The notes below the pieces were generated by a model. It was given only the letters and a program-made list of their open reading frames with translations, ran no database searches and had not been told where the DNA came from. From the NCBI RefSeq assembly GCF_016734765.1, contig NZ_JAERQE010000023.1, forward strand, positions 16,664 to 80,663: a stretch of DNA of 64,000 nt, written 5' to 3'. Shown here in pieces: positions 1 to 9,219 of the stretch (position 1 is its first letter; every line of letters begins with the position of its first letter). This DNA is from Microvirga soli. Lineage in GTDB: Bacteria > Pseudomonadota > Alphaproteobacteria > Rhizobiales > Beijerinckiaceae. A program made the position numbers and the translations under genes.

Positions 1-1
1 C

Positions 2-277
2 GGCGTTGGCCCGAAGCTTGCCCAGCGCATCGTGTCGGAACTCAAGGACAAGGCCCCAGCCTTCGCGGCCGTCGATCCGGCCCTCATCCGCCTCACCGGA
101 GCCGTCGAGGACAACAGCGCTCCACGTCCCGTGGCGGATGCCATCTCGGCGCTGGTCAATCTCGGCTATCCCCAGGTCCAGGCCTCGGCCGCCGTGGCGG
201 CCGCTATGAAGCAGGCAGGCGACGAGGCCGAGGCCAAGACGCTCATTCGGCTGGGTTTGCGGGAGCTTGCGCGGTGA
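2..277 (+). CDS. ruvA: Holliday junction branch migration protein RuvA, C-terminal part (5' end outside window)
   Basis: The reading frame is open from the window edge and ends at TGA 275-277, so only about 91 C-terminal residues are present. It begins inside a helix-hairpin-helix ([17 protein letters not shown]), the junction-DNA binding motif of RuvA domain II. An acidic, proline-containing linker follows, and then the small helical domain III (ALVNLGY...AIRLGLREL type) that docks on RuvB. RuvA tetramers hold the Holliday junction while RuvB drives branch migration. The next gene on the same strand is ruvB, 194 bp downstream, and a palindromic repeat fills part of that gap. Identity is well supported by the motifs and by the neighbour. 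Confidence 0.93.
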   Translation, partial: GVGPKLAQRIVSELKDKAPAFAAVDPALIRLTGAVEDNSAPRPVADAISALVNLGYPQVQASAAVAAAMKQAGDEAEAKTLIRLGLRELAR

Positions 278-285
278 GTGTCTCT

Positions 286-383
286 TGTCATCGCCGGCGG
301 CCGAAGGCCGGGAAGGGGATCCATGGCGCTTAGCGTGTGAGTGGGTTCCCTGCCCTCCGCTACGCGCCGGCCGGGAATGACAC
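286..383. repeat. Dispersed palindromic repeat, family A, copy 1
   Basis: About 98 bp of imperfect inverted repeat with outer arms GTCAT..CCGGC and GCCGG..AATGAC and inner arms around GGGGATCCATGGCG and GGGTTCCCTGCC. Related units occur at 14975-15073, 23955-24099 and 25958-26063. It lies between ruvA and ruvB and can fold into a long hairpin in RNA. Intergenic palindromes of this kind are common in Rhizobiales, and no coding role is visible. Confidence 0.75.
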
Positions 384-471
384 AGGAGTTGGACGTTCCT
401 GTTTTGATCCTGTTAAAGATGGCGTATTACACTGGAAACGCCTATATGAAGCCTTTGGAAGGTAAGCCTCT

Positions 472-1518
472 TTGACCGATTCCCGCCGCCTGATCAGCCC
501 GGAAAAGCGCGAGGACGATGTTGATGCGTCGATCCGGCCGCTCTCGCTCGACGATTTCACGGGCCAGAAGGCCGCGCGGGCCAATCTCCAGATCTTCATC
601 AATGCCGCCAAGGCGCGGGGTGATGCCCTTGACCATGTGCTCTTCGTCGGCCCGCCGGGGCTGGGCAAGACCACGCTGGCGCAGATCGTCGCCCGCGAGC
701 TCGGAGTCAATTTCCGCTCGACCTCAGGCCCGGTGATCGCCAAGGCGGGCGATCTAGCAGCCCAGCTCACCAACCTGGAAGAGCGCGACGTGCTCTTCAT
801 CGACGAGATCCACCGCCTCAACCCGGCGGTCGAGGAAATCCTCTATCCGGCCATGGAGGATTACCAGCTCGACCTGATCATCGGCGAGGGCCCGGCGGCC
901 CGCTCGGTGAAGATCGAGCTGCCGAAATTCACGCTGGTGGGCGCCACCACCCGGGCGGGCCTGCTCACCACCCCCTTGCGCGACCGCTTCGGCATTCCGA
1001 TCCGGCTCGAGTTCTACACCGTCGACGAGCTTGAGCTGATCGTGCGCCGCGGCGCCCGGGTGCTGGGTCTCGGCATGAGCGAGGAGGGGGCCAACGAGAT
1101 CGCCCGCCGGTCCCGCGGCACGCCGCGCATCGCCGGCCGCCTCCTGCGCCGCGTGCGGGACTTCGCCATCGTGGAAGGTGTGCAGACCGTCAGCCGCGAC
1201 CTCGCCGACAAGTCCTTGCGCCTCCTCGACGTGGACCCCATCGGCCTCGACCTCATGGACCGCAAGTACCTGACCCTGGTGGCCAATTCCTTCGGCGGCG
1301 GCCCGGTGGGCATTGAGACGATTGCGGCGGCCCTGTCCGAGCCGCGCGATGCCATCGAGGACATCATCGAGCCGTATCTCATCCAGAAGGGCTTCGTTCA
1401 GCGCACCCCGCGTGGGCGCGTTCTCACCCCCCACGCCTTCAAGCACCTCGGCATCCCCGAGCCGACCCGCGAGACGGTGGCGCAGTTCGGGCTGTTCGGC
1501 GGGGATGCGGATGAGTGA
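472..1518 (+). CDS. ruvB: Holliday junction branch migration ATPase RuvB
   Basis: A 348-residue AAA+ motor that forms hexameric rings on either side of RuvA and pumps DNA through the Holliday junction. The RuvB N-terminal signature is present, with Walker [10 protein letters not shown] at about residues 60-68, Walker [10 protein letters not shown] near 105-113, sensor-1 GATTRAG, and the C-terminal winged-helix DNA-binding domain ([11 protein letters not shown]). Length is normal for the family. The chosen start is TTG at 472, preceded by GGAAGG at about 458-463. The nearby ATG at 446 is out of frame, and no better in-frame start precedes the conserved RLISPEKRE segment. It follows ruvA and precedes ybgC as in many alphaproteobacteria. 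Confidence 0.96.
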   Translation: MTDSRRLISPEKREDDVDASIRPLSLDDFTGQKAARANLQIFINAAKARGDALDHVLFVGPPGLGKTTLAQIVARELGVNFRSTSGPVIAKAGDLAAQLTNLEERDVLFIDEIHRLNPAVEEILYPAMEDYQLDLIIGEGPAARSVKIELPKFTLVGATTRAGLLTTPLRDRFGIPIRLEFYTVDELELIVRRGARVLGLGMSEEGANEIARRSRGTPRIAGRLLRRVRDFAIVEGVQTVSRDLADKSLRLLDVDPIGLDLMDRKYLTLVANSFGGGPVGIETIAAALSEPRDAIEDIIEPYLIQKGFVQRTPRGRVLTPHAFKHLGIPEPTRETVAQFGLFGGDADE

Positions 1519-1532
1519 GGAGCGCAGATCTT

Positions 1533-1657
1533 CCACCTCCCCCTTGAGGGGGGAGGTCGCGCCGGAGGCGCGGGAGGGGGTGGAAACACGACCTTCGTCG
1601 GCGCTGCCACCCCACCCCAGCCTGATGGCTGACCCTCCCCCTCAAGGGGAGGGTGGA
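1533..1657. repeat. Dispersed palindromic repeat, family B, copy 1
   Basis: A compound palindrome whose ends are each a hairpin (CCTCCCCCTTGAGGGGGGAGG at the left, CCCTCCCCCTCAAGGGGAGGG at the right). GC-rich arms between them also pair (GGGGGTGG and CCACCCCA). Similar units lie at 18418-18536 and 21262-21427. It fills the ruvB-ybgC gap, where the RNA would form a large cruciform-like structure. Confidence 0.75.
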
Positions 1658-1681
1658 GGCTATCCTCATCTCTCCGGCTTC

Positions 1682-2089
1682 ATGCGGGACGGCGCCCATA
1701 TCCTACCCATCCGCGTCTATTACGAGGACACGGATTTTTCCGCCCGCGTGTATCACGCAAGCTATCTCCGCTTCATGGAGCGCGGGCGCACGGAGCTGCT
1801 GCGGGCCGTCGAGGTGGCGCAGTCGGACCTTCACGCAAGCATGGACGGCCTCGCCTTCGTGGTGCGCAAGATGAACATCGACTTCCTCGGCGGCGCCGTC
1901 ATGGATGACGTGCTCACCATCGTGACCCGCTCCAAGGAGATGCGCGGCGCCTCGATGACGCTGGCCCAGGAGGTCCGGCGCGGCGACGAGGTGCTGGTGA
2001 CGGCCGACGTCATGGTCGCGGCCGTTCGCGGCGGGCGGGCCGTGCGGATCCCGGACGAGCTGCGGGCCGCGTTGAGCACGGGCCGGTAA
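1682..2089 (+). CDS. ybgC: Tol-Pal system-associated acyl-CoA thioesterase YbgC
   Basis: A hotdog-fold thioesterase of about 135 residues. The 4-hydroxybenzoyl-CoA thioesterase/YbgC signature is seen near the N-terminus as YYEDTDF...VYHASYLRFMERGR, with the catalytic Asp in the YEDTD segment. YbgC hydrolyses acyl-CoA or acyl-ACP and is the usual first gene of the tol-pal cluster, as here. I chose ATG 1682. The frame stays open upstream through the palindromic repeat, and an in-frame ATG at 1625 exists, but translating the repeat adds only low-complexity sequence. No strong ribosome binding site decides the start, so the N-terminus is uncertain by up to 19 residues. Confidence 0.9.
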   Translation: MRDGAHILPIRVYYEDTDFSARVYHASYLRFMERGRTELLRAVEVAQSDLHASMDGLAFVVRKMNIDFLGGAVMDDVLTIVTRSKEMRGASMTLAQEVRRGDEVLVTADVMVAAVRGGRAVRIPDELRAALSTGR

Positions 2090-2391
2090 GCCCGTGATCC
2101 TGCCTATCGGCAGGCGTCAGGACAGCCTTGCCTCAAAAGCATAGCGGCCAGGATTTCATATCAATTTCAAATCATTCCGCTCTGCGGCGGCCGTACTTAA
2201 ACCAGACCTTAACCTTACTCTGTGCCTAACAGGTAACGGTCAGGGATGATCTGCGTCTTATGCGCCGCCGCCCTTATTTTCGACAGATTCGGGGGCGAAC
2301 CAGCTGTGATACAGAAACAGATATTCCTAAAACCAATCTGCGGCGAGCCCTGGGGCAACCCAAGGCTGTTCGAAGAGCGAGGACGAGATTC
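2090..2391. other. Intergenic region ybgC-tolQ, no gene seen
   Basis: This 302-bp gap is less GC-rich than its neighbours, with AT-rich stretches near 2155-2225 that could hold the tol promoter. No consensus -35/-10 pair or strong terminator could be placed with confidence. The tolQ frame is open upstream to 2260, but the translated extension is basic and unlike TolQ, so I regard it as leader sequence. Confidence 0.4.
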
Positions 2392-3132
2392 ATGAATCCG
2401 GCTGATGTGGCCCAGGCCGCTCCTGTGGCCCACGACCTGTCCTTCTTTGGCCTGTTCTGGCAGGCCCACTTCATCGTCAAGCTCGTGATGATCGGCCTGC
2501 TGGCGGCCTCGGTCTGGTGCTGGGCCATCATTGTCGACAAGACGTTGCTCTACAGCCGCACCAAGCGCGCCATGGACCGGTTCGAGGACGTGTTCTGGTC
2601 CGGCCAGTCCCTGGAGGAGCTCTACCGCAATCTCCAGGGCCGCCCGGCCACGGGCCTGGCTGCCGTGTTCGTTGCCGCCATGCGCGAGTGGAAGCGCTCC
2701 TTCGAGGGCTCGGGGCGCTCGTTCCAGACACTGCCGCAGCGCATCGACAAGGTGCTCGACGTGACCATCCAGCGCGAGGTGGAGCGCCTCAATGCCCGCC
2801 TGACGGTGCTGGCCTCCATCGGCTCCGCTGGCCCCTATATCGGGCTCTTCGGCACGGTGGTGGGCATTATGAATTCCTTCACGTCGATTGCCGCCTCCAA
2901 GAACACCAGCCTTGCGGTCGTGGCTCCCGGCATCGCCGAAGCGCTGTTTGCCACTGCCATCGGCCTGTTCGCGGCCATTCCGGCGGTGCTGGCCTACAAC
3001 AAGCTGAATTCGGAAGTGGGCAAGCTGCAGTCGCGGCTCGAGGGCTTCGCCGACGAGTTCTCGGCCATCCTGTCCCGTCAGGTGGACGAGCGCATCGGCC
3101 ATGCCGGCCGGCCTCCGGCCAATGCGGCTTAA
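2392..3132 (+). CDS. tolQ: Tol-Pal proton channel subunit TolQ
   Basis: A 246-residue inner-membrane protein of the MotA/TolQ/ExbB family. It has one N-terminal membrane helix (FIVKLVMIGLLAASVWCWAII, about residues 24-44), a long cytoplasmic segment, and two C-terminal helices. The second helix starts in the conserved IGLFGTVVGIMNSF segment, and the third is APGIAEALFATAIGLFAAIPAVLAY. TolQ and TolR form the proton-driven motor that energises TolA during cell constriction. The ATG at 2392 follows GAGGACGAG. tolR begins 12 bp after the stop, which indicates one operon. Confidence 0.96.
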   Translation: MNPADVAQAAPVAHDLSFFGLFWQAHFIVKLVMIGLLAASVWCWAIIVDKTLLYSRTKRAMDRFEDVFWSGQSLEELYRNLQGRPATGLAAVFVAAMREWKRSFEGSGRSFQTLPQRIDKVLDVTIQREVERLNARLTVLASIGSAGPYIGLFGTVVGIMNSFTSIAASKNTSLAVVAPGIAEALFATAIGLFAAIPAVLAYNKLNSEVGKLQSRLEGFADEFSAILSRQVDERIGHAGRPPANAA

Positions 3133-3144
3133 GGGAGAGTCCCG

Positions 3145-3588
3145 ATGGCCATGATGGCAGGATCGGCAGGAGGCGGACGCCGCCGCAGGCGCTCCCGGCA
3201 GTCCGGTGTGATCAACGAGATCAACATGACGCCGTTCATCGACGTCATGTTGGTGCTGCTCATCATCTTCATGGTGGCGGCGCCCATGATGACGGCGGGC
3301 GTGCCGCTCGATCTGCCGCAGACCAAGGCCGCTCCGCTCAATTCCGACGCGACGCCAGTGACCCTGTCGATCAAGGCCAACGGTCAGGTCTTCCTCGGCG
3401 AAGCGGAGCTGACGGACGAAGCCATCGTCGGCAAGCTCGCGGAAGTGTCGAAGGCGGGCTTCGACGAGCGGGTCTTCGTGCGCGGCGACAAGAAGGTGGA
3501 TTATGGACGCGTCGCCCAGGTGATGTCGATCGTGACCACGGCCGGCTACAAGCGCGTCGCCCTCGTGACCGAGATCGACCAGCGCTGA
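3145..3588 (+). CDS. tolR: Tol-Pal motor subunit TolR
   Basis: A 147-residue ExbD/TolR family protein with a short basic cytoplasmic N-terminus (GGGRRRRRSRQ), one transmembrane helix at about residues 29-48, and a periplasmic domain. The helix carries the conserved MTPFIDVMLVLLIIFMV motif, whose Asp is the proton-pathway residue in the ExbD/TolR family. It acts with TolQ as the stator that drives TolA. The gene is 12 bp after tolQ and 28 bp before tolA. Confidence 0.96.
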   Translation: MAMMAGSAGGGRRRRRSRQSGVINEINMTPFIDVMLVLLIIFMVAAPMMTAGVPLDLPQTKAAPLNSDATPVTLSIKANGQVFLGEAELTDEAIVGKLAEVSKAGFDERVFVRGDKKVDYGRVAQVMSIVTTAGYKRVALVTEIDQR

Positions 3589-3616
3589 GCCGATTGAGAG
3601 CAAGGGGCAACCACAC

Positions 3617-4744
3617 GTGGCATTGAAGCTGAAATTCAGCACTTCTGAGCCAGGCTTCTGGGTCTCGGGCGTCGCGCATGCGGCGCTGCTGACGGCTGCC
3701 ATGATCGGCCTGTCTTCTGTCGCCGAATTTCCCGAAGCGCAGGAAGGCATCGCGGTCGAGATCATCACCGACAGCCAGCTTTCCCAGATTACCAAGGGCG
3801 AAGCCAACGCCAAGGCGCCGCAGCCCAAGCCTCGGGCCGAGCGCGTCGCCGACAAGACGGAATTGAAGGAGCCCGGCGAGGACAAACGCGATGCGCCGGC
3901 ACCGCCGAAGCGCCCGGCCGAAATGAAGGTCGCCGAGAAGGAAGAGCCGGTCGCCGCCCAACCTCCGCCGCCTGCGCCACCGACCCGCTCGCAGGAAGAC
4001 AAGGCCGCCGAGGCCAAGGCCTTGGAGGAAAAGAAGCTGATCGAGAAGGCCGAAGCCGAGGCCATCGAGAAGGCGAAGGCTGCCGAGCAGGCGAAGATCG
4101 AGGCCGAAGCGCAGGCGAAGACTGAGGCGGAAGCAAAAGCCAAGGCGGACGCCGAAGCCAAGAAGGTCGCCGAAGCGAAAGCCAAGGCGAAGGCCGAGGC
4201 CGACGCGAAGGCCAAGGCGGACGCCGAGGCGAAGAAGATTGCGGAAGCCAAGGCCAAGGAAGAGGCCGAGGCCAAGGCGCGCAAGGAAGCTCAGCTCGCC
4301 AAGAAGCTCGACATGGGCGACTTGAAGCAATTCCTCGACAGCAAGGACAAGAGCCAGTCCACCGGCGCGACCGGCGCGGAGGTCCAGAAGACCGCCTCGC
4401 TCGGCACCGCGACGGGATCGGCCGCAAAGCTCTCGCCCAGCCTGCGTGATGCCCTCATCGGCATTCTCGTGTCGCAGATCGAGCGCTGCTACAGCGCGCC
4501 GATTGCGGCGTCCGGTGGTCAGGTCACGGCACCGATCCTTGACATTCGCCTGAACCAGGACGGCTCGCTCACCACCGAACCGCGAGTCCTGCAGGCCGGA
4601 AGCTCATCGACTGATCGCGCGGTGGCCGATGCGGCCGTCAGGGCCATTCGCAAGTGCCGCCAGTTCGAGATCCCGGCGAAATTCGTCCCCTATTACGCGG
4701 ATTGGAAGGTCCTGAACGTCCAGTTCGATCCTCCTCTCTCTTAA
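3617..4744 (+). CDS. tolA: Tol-Pal system protein TolA
   Basis: A 375-residue protein with the three TolA domains in order. There is an N-terminal membrane anchor (about residues 14-36), then a long Ala/Lys/Glu-rich helical rod (about 60-235, with many repeats of the EAKAKAEAEAKK type). A C-terminal globular domain (about 270-375) contains the paired cysteines of C-Y-S and R-K-C-R. TolA spans the periplasm and reaches Pal and TolB at the outer membrane. The start is GTG at 3617, after AAGGGGCAA. The highly repetitive rod makes this region prone to length variation. The C-terminal domain is needed for the call, because Ala/Lys/Glu rods alone are not diagnostic. Confidence 0.93.
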   Translation: MALKLKFSTSEPGFWVSGVAHAALLTAAMIGLSSVAEFPEAQEGIAVEIITDSQLSQITKGEANAKAPQPKPRAERVADKTELKEPGEDKRDAPAPPKRPAEMKVAEKEEPVAAQPPPPAPPTRSQEDKAAEAKALEEKKLIEKAEAEAIEKAKAAEQAKIEAEAQAKTEAEAKAKADAEAKKVAEAKAKAKAEADAKAKADAEAKKIAEAKAKEEAEAKARKEAQLAKKLDMGDLKQFLDSKDKSQSTGATGAEVQKTASLGTATGSAAKLSPSLRDALIGILVSQIERCYSAPIAASGGQVTAPILDIRLNQDGSLTTEPRVLQAGSSSTDRAVADAAVRAIRKCRQFEIPAKFVPYYADWKVLNVQFDPPLS

Positions 4745-4771
4745 AGCCCTTCAAGCTTGAGATAGCATCCC

Positions 4772-6106
4772 ATGATCAATCGCATTGTTACCCGTCTTCT
4801 CATCGCGTTGGCTGTTGTCCTGCCGATAGCCGCGCTCGCACCCGCAGCGCAGGCTCAGCTCTCGTTCCGTGTCGGACCCGGCGGGCAGTTCCAGCCCATG
4901 CCGATCGCCGTTGCCGATTTCTCCGGCGAGGGCGACATGGGGCAGCGGGTGTCCGGCATCATCAGCAACAACCTGCAACGCTCGGGTTATTTCGCACCGC
5001 TCGACAAGTCGCGCTTCCCGGAGCGTCCGTCGTTCGATGCCGCGCCGCGTTTTGACGCCTGGAAGATGGCGGGCGCCCAGGCGCTCGTCACCGGCCGCGT
5101 CACGCGCGACCCGTCGGGACGGCTTCGCGCCGAGTTCCGCCTGTGGGACATCGAAACGGGCCAGCAGCTCGCCGGTCAGCAATACGTGACGGACGCCAAT
5201 TTCTGGCGTCGCGTCGGCCACATCATCTCGGATGCGGTCTACACCAAGATCACGGGCTTTGGCGGCTTCTTCGACACGCGCATGGTGTTCGTCGATGAAT
5301 CGGGCCCGAAGGAGAACCGCCGCAAGCGCCTCGCCATCATGGATCAGGACGGCGCGAACGTGCGCTACCTGACACAAGGCGACACCTCCGTCGTGGCGCC
5401 GCGCTATTCGCCGGCCACCCAGGACATCACCTATATGTCCCAGGTCGAAGGCCAGCAGCCGCGCGTTCAGGTCATCAACCTCGAGAGCGGCTCGCGCCAG
5501 GTGCTCGGCAACTTCCCCGACATGGCCTCCTCGCCGCGCTTCGGACCCGAAGGCAACCGCATCGTCATGAGCCTGCAGCAGGGCGGCAACGCCAACATCT
5601 TCATGATGAACCTGGGCTCCCAGGCCACCACGCGCCTGACCTCGACCGCTGCCATCGACACCTCGCCGTCTTTCTCGCCGGACGGCAAGCAGATCGTGTT
5701 CGAGAGCGACCGCGGCGGCAAGCAGCAGATCTATTCCATGAACGTGGACGGATCGGACCAGCGCCGCATCTCCTTCGGCGACGGCTCCTACTCGCAGCCA
5801 GCCTGGTCGCCGCGCGGAGACTACATCGCCTTCACCAAGCAGCGCGCGGGCGGCTTTGCCATCGGCATCATGAAGCCGGATGGTTCCGGCGAGCGCATCC
5901 TCACGGAAGGCTTCCACAACGAGAGCCCGACCTGGGCGCCCAACGGCCAGTACATCCTGTTCTTCCGCGATCCGGGCGGGCAGGCCGGCGGCAAGCTCTA
6001 CATGGTCGACATCACCGGCCGCGTCGAGCAGCCGGTCCCGACCCCGTCCTTCGCGTCCGACCCGACCTGGTCGCCGCTGTTGAGCGAGAGCCGGCAGAGC
6101 AACTGA
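4772..6106 (+). CDS. tolB: Tol-Pal periplasmic beta-propeller protein TolB
   Basis: A 444-residue secreted protein. The Sec signal peptide spans about residues 1-29 and ends AQA-Q. The TolB N-terminal domain follows (residues about 35-160), and then a six-bladed propeller with repeated [12 protein letters not shown] WD40-like motifs ([32 protein letters not shown]). TolB binds Pal and TolA and helps couple the inner and outer membranes during division. It lies 27 bp after tolA and ends at a strong terminator. In most rhizobia pal follows directly, but here two minus-strand genes intervene. Confidence 0.96.
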   Translation: MINRIVTRLLIALAVVLPIAALAPAAQAQLSFRVGPGGQFQPMPIAVADFSGEGDMGQRVSGIISNNLQRSGYFAPLDKSRFPERPSFDAAPRFDAWKMAGAQALVTGRVTRDPSGRLRAEFRLWDIETGQQLAGQQYVTDANFWRRVGHIISDAVYTKITGFGGFFDTRMVFVDESGPKENRRKRLAIMDQDGANVRYLTQGDTSVVAPRYSPATQDITYMSQVEGQQPRVQVINLESGSRQVLGNFPDMASSPRFGPEGNRIVMSLQQGGNANIFMMNLGSQATTRLTSTAAIDTSPSFSPDGKQIVFESDRGGKQQIYSMNVDGSDQRRISFGDGSYSQPAWSPRGDYIAFTKQRAGGFAIGIMKPDGSGERILTEGFHNESPTWAPNGQYILFFRDPGGQAGGKLYMVDITGRVEQPVPTPSFASDPTWSPLLSESRQSN

Positions 6107-6114
6107 TCGAGAGA

Positions 6115-6141
6115 CAAAAGGGCGCTTCGAGCGCCCTTTTC
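6115..6141 (+). terminator. Intrinsic terminator after tolB
   Basis: Hairpin AAAAGGGCGCT-TCG-AGCGCCCTTTT, perfectly paired, with a following C-ATTTT. It sits 9 bp after the tolB stop and 4 bp before the end of the convergent minus-strand gene, so it can serve both strands. Confidence 0.9.
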
Positions 6142-6144
6142 ATT

Positions 6145-6759
6145 TTAGGCCCTCATCGGAGCCGCCCCGACGGTATCGTCCTTGTGGCCCTTAAGCTTGA
6201 AGGCGAGGGCGATCAGGGAGATGCCGAACACGAGGGCATAGGCTCCCAGCCACCAGGTCAGCACCACGGCGCCGACGATCGGACCCAGCAGCAGCGCGAT
6301 ACCGAACAAAACCGAGACGATGCCACTGAAGATCAGCCAGCCACGGCCATAGGTCGGGTTCAGCTTGAAGGCGGCCACGATCGTCAGAATGCCGGTGATC
6401 AGCGACCACACCGCCATCAGGGTGACGAAGAACAGGACCGTCAGGCCCGGCATGACGAAGGCAATGATGCCGACCAGGATGTTCAGGATGCCTCCGAGGA
6501 TCAGGAGGCCCCAACGCTGGTTGTTGGAGGCTGCCCGAATGCCGGACACGATGCCGAAGACCCCGTCGACCAGCATATAGGCCGCAAAGACCCAGACCAG
6601 GGACAGGAGCGTGGCTCCGGGCATGAAGAAAGCAGTGAGCGCGAAGATGATGGCGAAGACGCCACGGAGCGCCAAGGCCCACCAGTTCTGAGCCAGAAGG
6701 GCGCTCATCGCGTGAGTGCGATCAAGGGTATCGAAAGAGCCGGTCGTACCTGCTGTCAT
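6145..6759 (-). CDS. HdeD-family (DUF308) six-helix membrane protein
   Basis: A protein of about 204 residues made of six closely spaced hydrophobic helices, with repeated gly-rich motifs of the HdeD/DUF308 family (LILGGILNILVGIIAFVMPG and LIFSGIVSVLFGIALLLGP). In Escherichia coli HdeD is linked to acid stress, but the molecular function of the family is not known. The start at ATG 6759 follows a near-perfect AGGAGGACTCCT ribosome binding site. An ATG 13 codons upstream is open but has no such site. It is transcribed away from the phospholipase D gene's 3' end with 87 bp between them, possibly as one unit. Confidence 0.85.
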   Translation of the reverse strand: MTAGTTGSFDTLDRTHAMSALLAQNWWALALRGVFAIIFALTAFFMPGATLLSLVWVFAAYMLVDGVFGIVSGIRAASNNQRWGLLILGGILNILVGIIAFVMPGLTVLFFVTLMAVWSLITGILTIVAAFKLNPTYGRGWLIFSGIVSVLFGIALLLGPIVGAVVLTWWLGAYALVFGISLIALAFKLKGHKDDTVGAAPMRA

Positions 6760-6846
6760 AGGAGTCCTCCTCGGAAAGGAATGCACTGCCTTGCACAAGA
6801 TCTACGCCAAGCTTGACCGTTGGTTTCGTTTTGCTCTTCTCGGGTC

Positions 6847-8358
6847 CTACTCTCCTGGCGAAGCCTCGCCGTCCCTGATCTTCGTCAATTTCCGCCGAAG
6901 TGCAAGCTTGCGGCGCCTCAGGCGCACGCGCCGCTTCAAACGGAAAGCCCGGATGAGGAGGGCGAGGCCCAGCCATACGAGGGCGATCACCACGGGCGAG
7001 ATGATGAAGACCGGGAAGAAGGTGATGAGCACGGCGAGCGCCAGCAGAGCGAAACCGATGATGGCAACGCTGCTCGCTTCGGTGGCGGTGAGCGACCGCG
7101 AATGCACCGACTTGCCGAGGGTGGTCGACAGGGCCAGGGCGCCGGCCGCCAGCCTGCGCACGCCACCCTTCGTATAGCGGTGCCCGCGGCGGGAGCGCAT
7201 CTTCTTCGCCTGACGGCGGCGGGACTGCCAGCCGGGAACGATCTCCGTCGCGTTGGCGAGGTCCTCGAGATACATCGCCTCCATGGCCTCCGCGAACTGA
7301 GTATCCTCGACGACGACATCGAGCTCCCAGTTGGTGGCCCAGCTCGCGAGATTCAGGTTGGTGGAGCCGACACGGGACCAGCGCCCGTCCGCAACGGCGG
7401 TCTTGGCGTGGAGCATCGAACCGTTCCATTCGTAGACGCGAATGCCCGCCTCGATGAGGGAACGATAGCCGGCCCGTACCAGGGGTTGGAGTGCGAGAAC
7501 GTCGCTCGATCCCGGCACCAGGATGCGCACGTCCACCCCGTCCCGCGCCGCTTCGCCCAAAGCTTGCACATAGGAGGTGGTGGCGACGAAATAGGCGTCG
7601 GTCAGCCACAGGTTCCGCTGTGCGGTGGCCGCGATGAACTGATCGACCCGGTACGTGCGCAGCATTCCCGGCTCGCCGCTGATGACACGGGCGGCCATCG
7701 TGCCAGCCGGCGAAACCAGGTCTGGATGGGGCAGTTCGGATTTCGGGATGGCCTGCATGCCGGCGAGCCGCCAGGTCTCTGCGAAGGCCGCATCGAGATC
7801 GGCCACCACAGGGCCTTCCAGGCATATCCCGGTGTCGCGCCAAGGCGCATGGCCCTCCCGGCCGACCCAGTTGTCCGAGATGCACAGGCCCGACACGAAT
7901 CCGATGCGCCCATCGACGGTGATCACCTTGCGATGGTCGCGACGAACCCAGAACGGGTCGGTCAGCCGGGGTGGGTTGAACACCTTGGCTTCGACCCCGG
8001 CTTCGCGCAGGCGCCTCCAATAGCCGGGCAGGGCCCGGAACGATGAGCCGAGCCAATCGTAGAGCACCCGCACTTTTACGCCCGCGCGGGCCCGCTCCAT
8101 CAGGGCATCGGCAAATTCGCGGCCGCTCTCATCATCGGCGATGATGAAGTTCTCGAAATGGATGACGGCTTTCGCCGAACGGATCGCCTCGAGCCAGGCC
8201 GGATAGTTCTCCCGCGAATCCTTCAGCAGCGCCACCGCATTGCCGTGCCGCAGGTCGCTGTCGGCAATACGCGCGAAAGCTCGCTCCAGACGAAGGTCGT
8301 CGAGGGCCTTGCGGTAGGGCTGGCCGAGGGTGCCGGGCGGGGTCGTCACGATATTCAT
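6847..8358 (-). CDS. Phospholipase D-like/cardiolipin synthase-like protein with C-terminal membrane segment
   Basis: A 503-residue protein with two HKD motifs, H142-R-K...D149 and H317-A-K...D324. These are the paired catalytic sites of the phospholipase D superfamily, which cleave or exchange phosphodiester bonds of phospholipids. Unlike classical cardiolipin synthase, it has no N-terminal membrane helices. Instead, a hydrophobic stretch near residues 430-470 is followed by a very basic tail (RLKRRVRLRRRKLALRRK). Cardiolipin-synthase-like activity at the membrane is the best inference, and substrate specificity cannot be read from the sequence. Together with the HdeD-like gene it interrupts the usual tolB-pal junction on the opposite strand. 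Confidence 0.83.
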   Translation of the reverse strand: MNIVTTPPGTLGQPYRKALDDLRLERAFARIADSDLRHGNAVALLKDSRENYPAWLEAIRSAKAVIHFENFIIADDESGREFADALMERARAGVKVRVLYDWLGSSFRALPGYWRRLREAGVEAKVFNPPRLTDPFWVRRDHRKVITVDGRIGFVSGLCISDNWVGREGHAPWRDTGICLEGPVVADLDAAFAETWRLAGMQAIPKSELPHPDLVSPAGTMAARVISGEPGMLRTYRVDQFIAATAQRNLWLTDAYFVATTSYVQALGEAARDGVDVRILVPGSSDVLALQPLVRAGYRSLIEAGIRVYEWNGSMLHAKTAVADGRWSRVGSTNLNLASWATNWELDVVVEDTQFAEAMEAMYLEDLANATEIVPGWQSRRRQAKKMRSRRGHRYTKGGVRRLAAGALALSTTLGKSVHSRSLTATEASSVAIIGFALLALAVLITFFPVFIISPVVIALVWLGLALLIRAFRLKRRVRLRRRKLALRRKLTKIRDGEASPGE

Positions 8359-8606
8359 GACCTCTCAACGCTTGAGACGGACAATCGGCAGCAGCCTAGC
8401 TTCGCAAGGCGCCTTCAGTGTTAGATATGGCGCAGCCATCCGGAATTCATTCACAGTTGATTTACCATGACGTCAAGTTCCACAACTTGGCCATAATTCA
8501 CCTTAATCCGAAGCCTCTCCTCAAGGTTGACGGAACCCTCCCTTAACCATCCTCCCGATATGAAAGACACAACGTTCGGCAAACGTATGTGTAAGGAGTA
8601 TTGCCC

Positions 8607-9107
8607 ATGATGACGTTGCGCGCCGTCAAGTTCGCCGCTGCCCTCGTCCTCGCCCTCGGGGCGGCGGCGTGTTCGTCCAACAAAGATGAGATGGCTGGAG
8701 GAGCCGGCGGCTTCGGGGCCGGTGGCGCCGCCACCCCGGGCAGCGCCCAGGACTTCGTCGTCAACGTGGGCGACCGCGTGTTCTTCGAGACCGACTCGAC
8801 GGACCTGACCCCCACGGCGGTGGCCACCCTCGACAAGCAGGCCCAGTGGCTGCAGCGCTACCCGCAATACACCTTCATCCTCGAAGGCCATGCGGACGAG
8901 CGCGGCACCCGCGAGTATAACTTCTCGCTCTCCGCCCGCCGCTCCCAGGTCGTTCGCGACTATCTGATCTCCCGCGGTATCCCGGGCAACCGCTTCCGCA
9001 CCGTGTCCTACGGCAAGGAGCGCCCGGTGGCTGTCTGCAACGACATCTCCTGCTGGTCGCAGAACCGGCGCGCGGTGACGGTGCTCGGCAACGGCGCCGG
9101 GGCATAA
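8607..9107 (+). CDS. pal: Peptidoglycan-associated lipoprotein Pal
   Basis: A 166-residue outer-membrane lipoprotein with a lipobox ending GAAAC (Cys22). A Gly/Ala-rich linker is followed by an OmpA-like peptidoglycan-binding domain with the motif GHADERGTREYNFSLSARR and the terminal QNRRAV. Pal anchors the outer membrane to the cell wall and binds TolB and TolA. I chose ATG 8607 because AAGGAG ends 8 nt upstream, and the in-frame TTG at 8601 is less likely. The gene is followed by a strong terminator and then cpoB. Confidence 0.95.
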   Translation: MMTLRAVKFAAALVLALGAAACSSNKDEMAGGAGGFGAGGAATPGSAQDFVVNVGDRVFFETDSTDLTPTAVATLDKQAQWLQRYPQYTFILEGHADERGTREYNFSLSARRSQVVRDYLISRGIPGNRFRTVSYGKERPVAVCNDISCWSQNRRAVTVLGNGAGA

Positions 9108-9141
9108 GGCCTCACTGGCTTCAAGTCTCGTGAAATCGCAG

Positions 9142-9176
9142 AGCGCCGCCACATTCTCGCCGTGGCGGCGCTTTTG
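9142..9176 (+). terminator. Intrinsic terminator after pal
   Basis: Perfect 11-bp stem AGCGCCGCCAC / GTGGCGGCGCT with a 9-nt loop, followed by TTTTG. It ends 43 bp before the cpoB start, so cpoB is either read through or has its own promoter. Confidence 0.85.
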
Positions 9177-9219
9177 TGTTATCGGCCCCTCCGTCGAGGA
9201 TCCCAACGGTATTTCCAGC

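Noticed and set aside
2215..4284. A 689-codon minus-strand frame opposite tolQ-tolA
   Set aside because: The Ala/Ser/Phe repeats simply mirror the Ala/Lys/Glu rod of TolA. It has no ribosome binding site and the plus-strand genes are certain.
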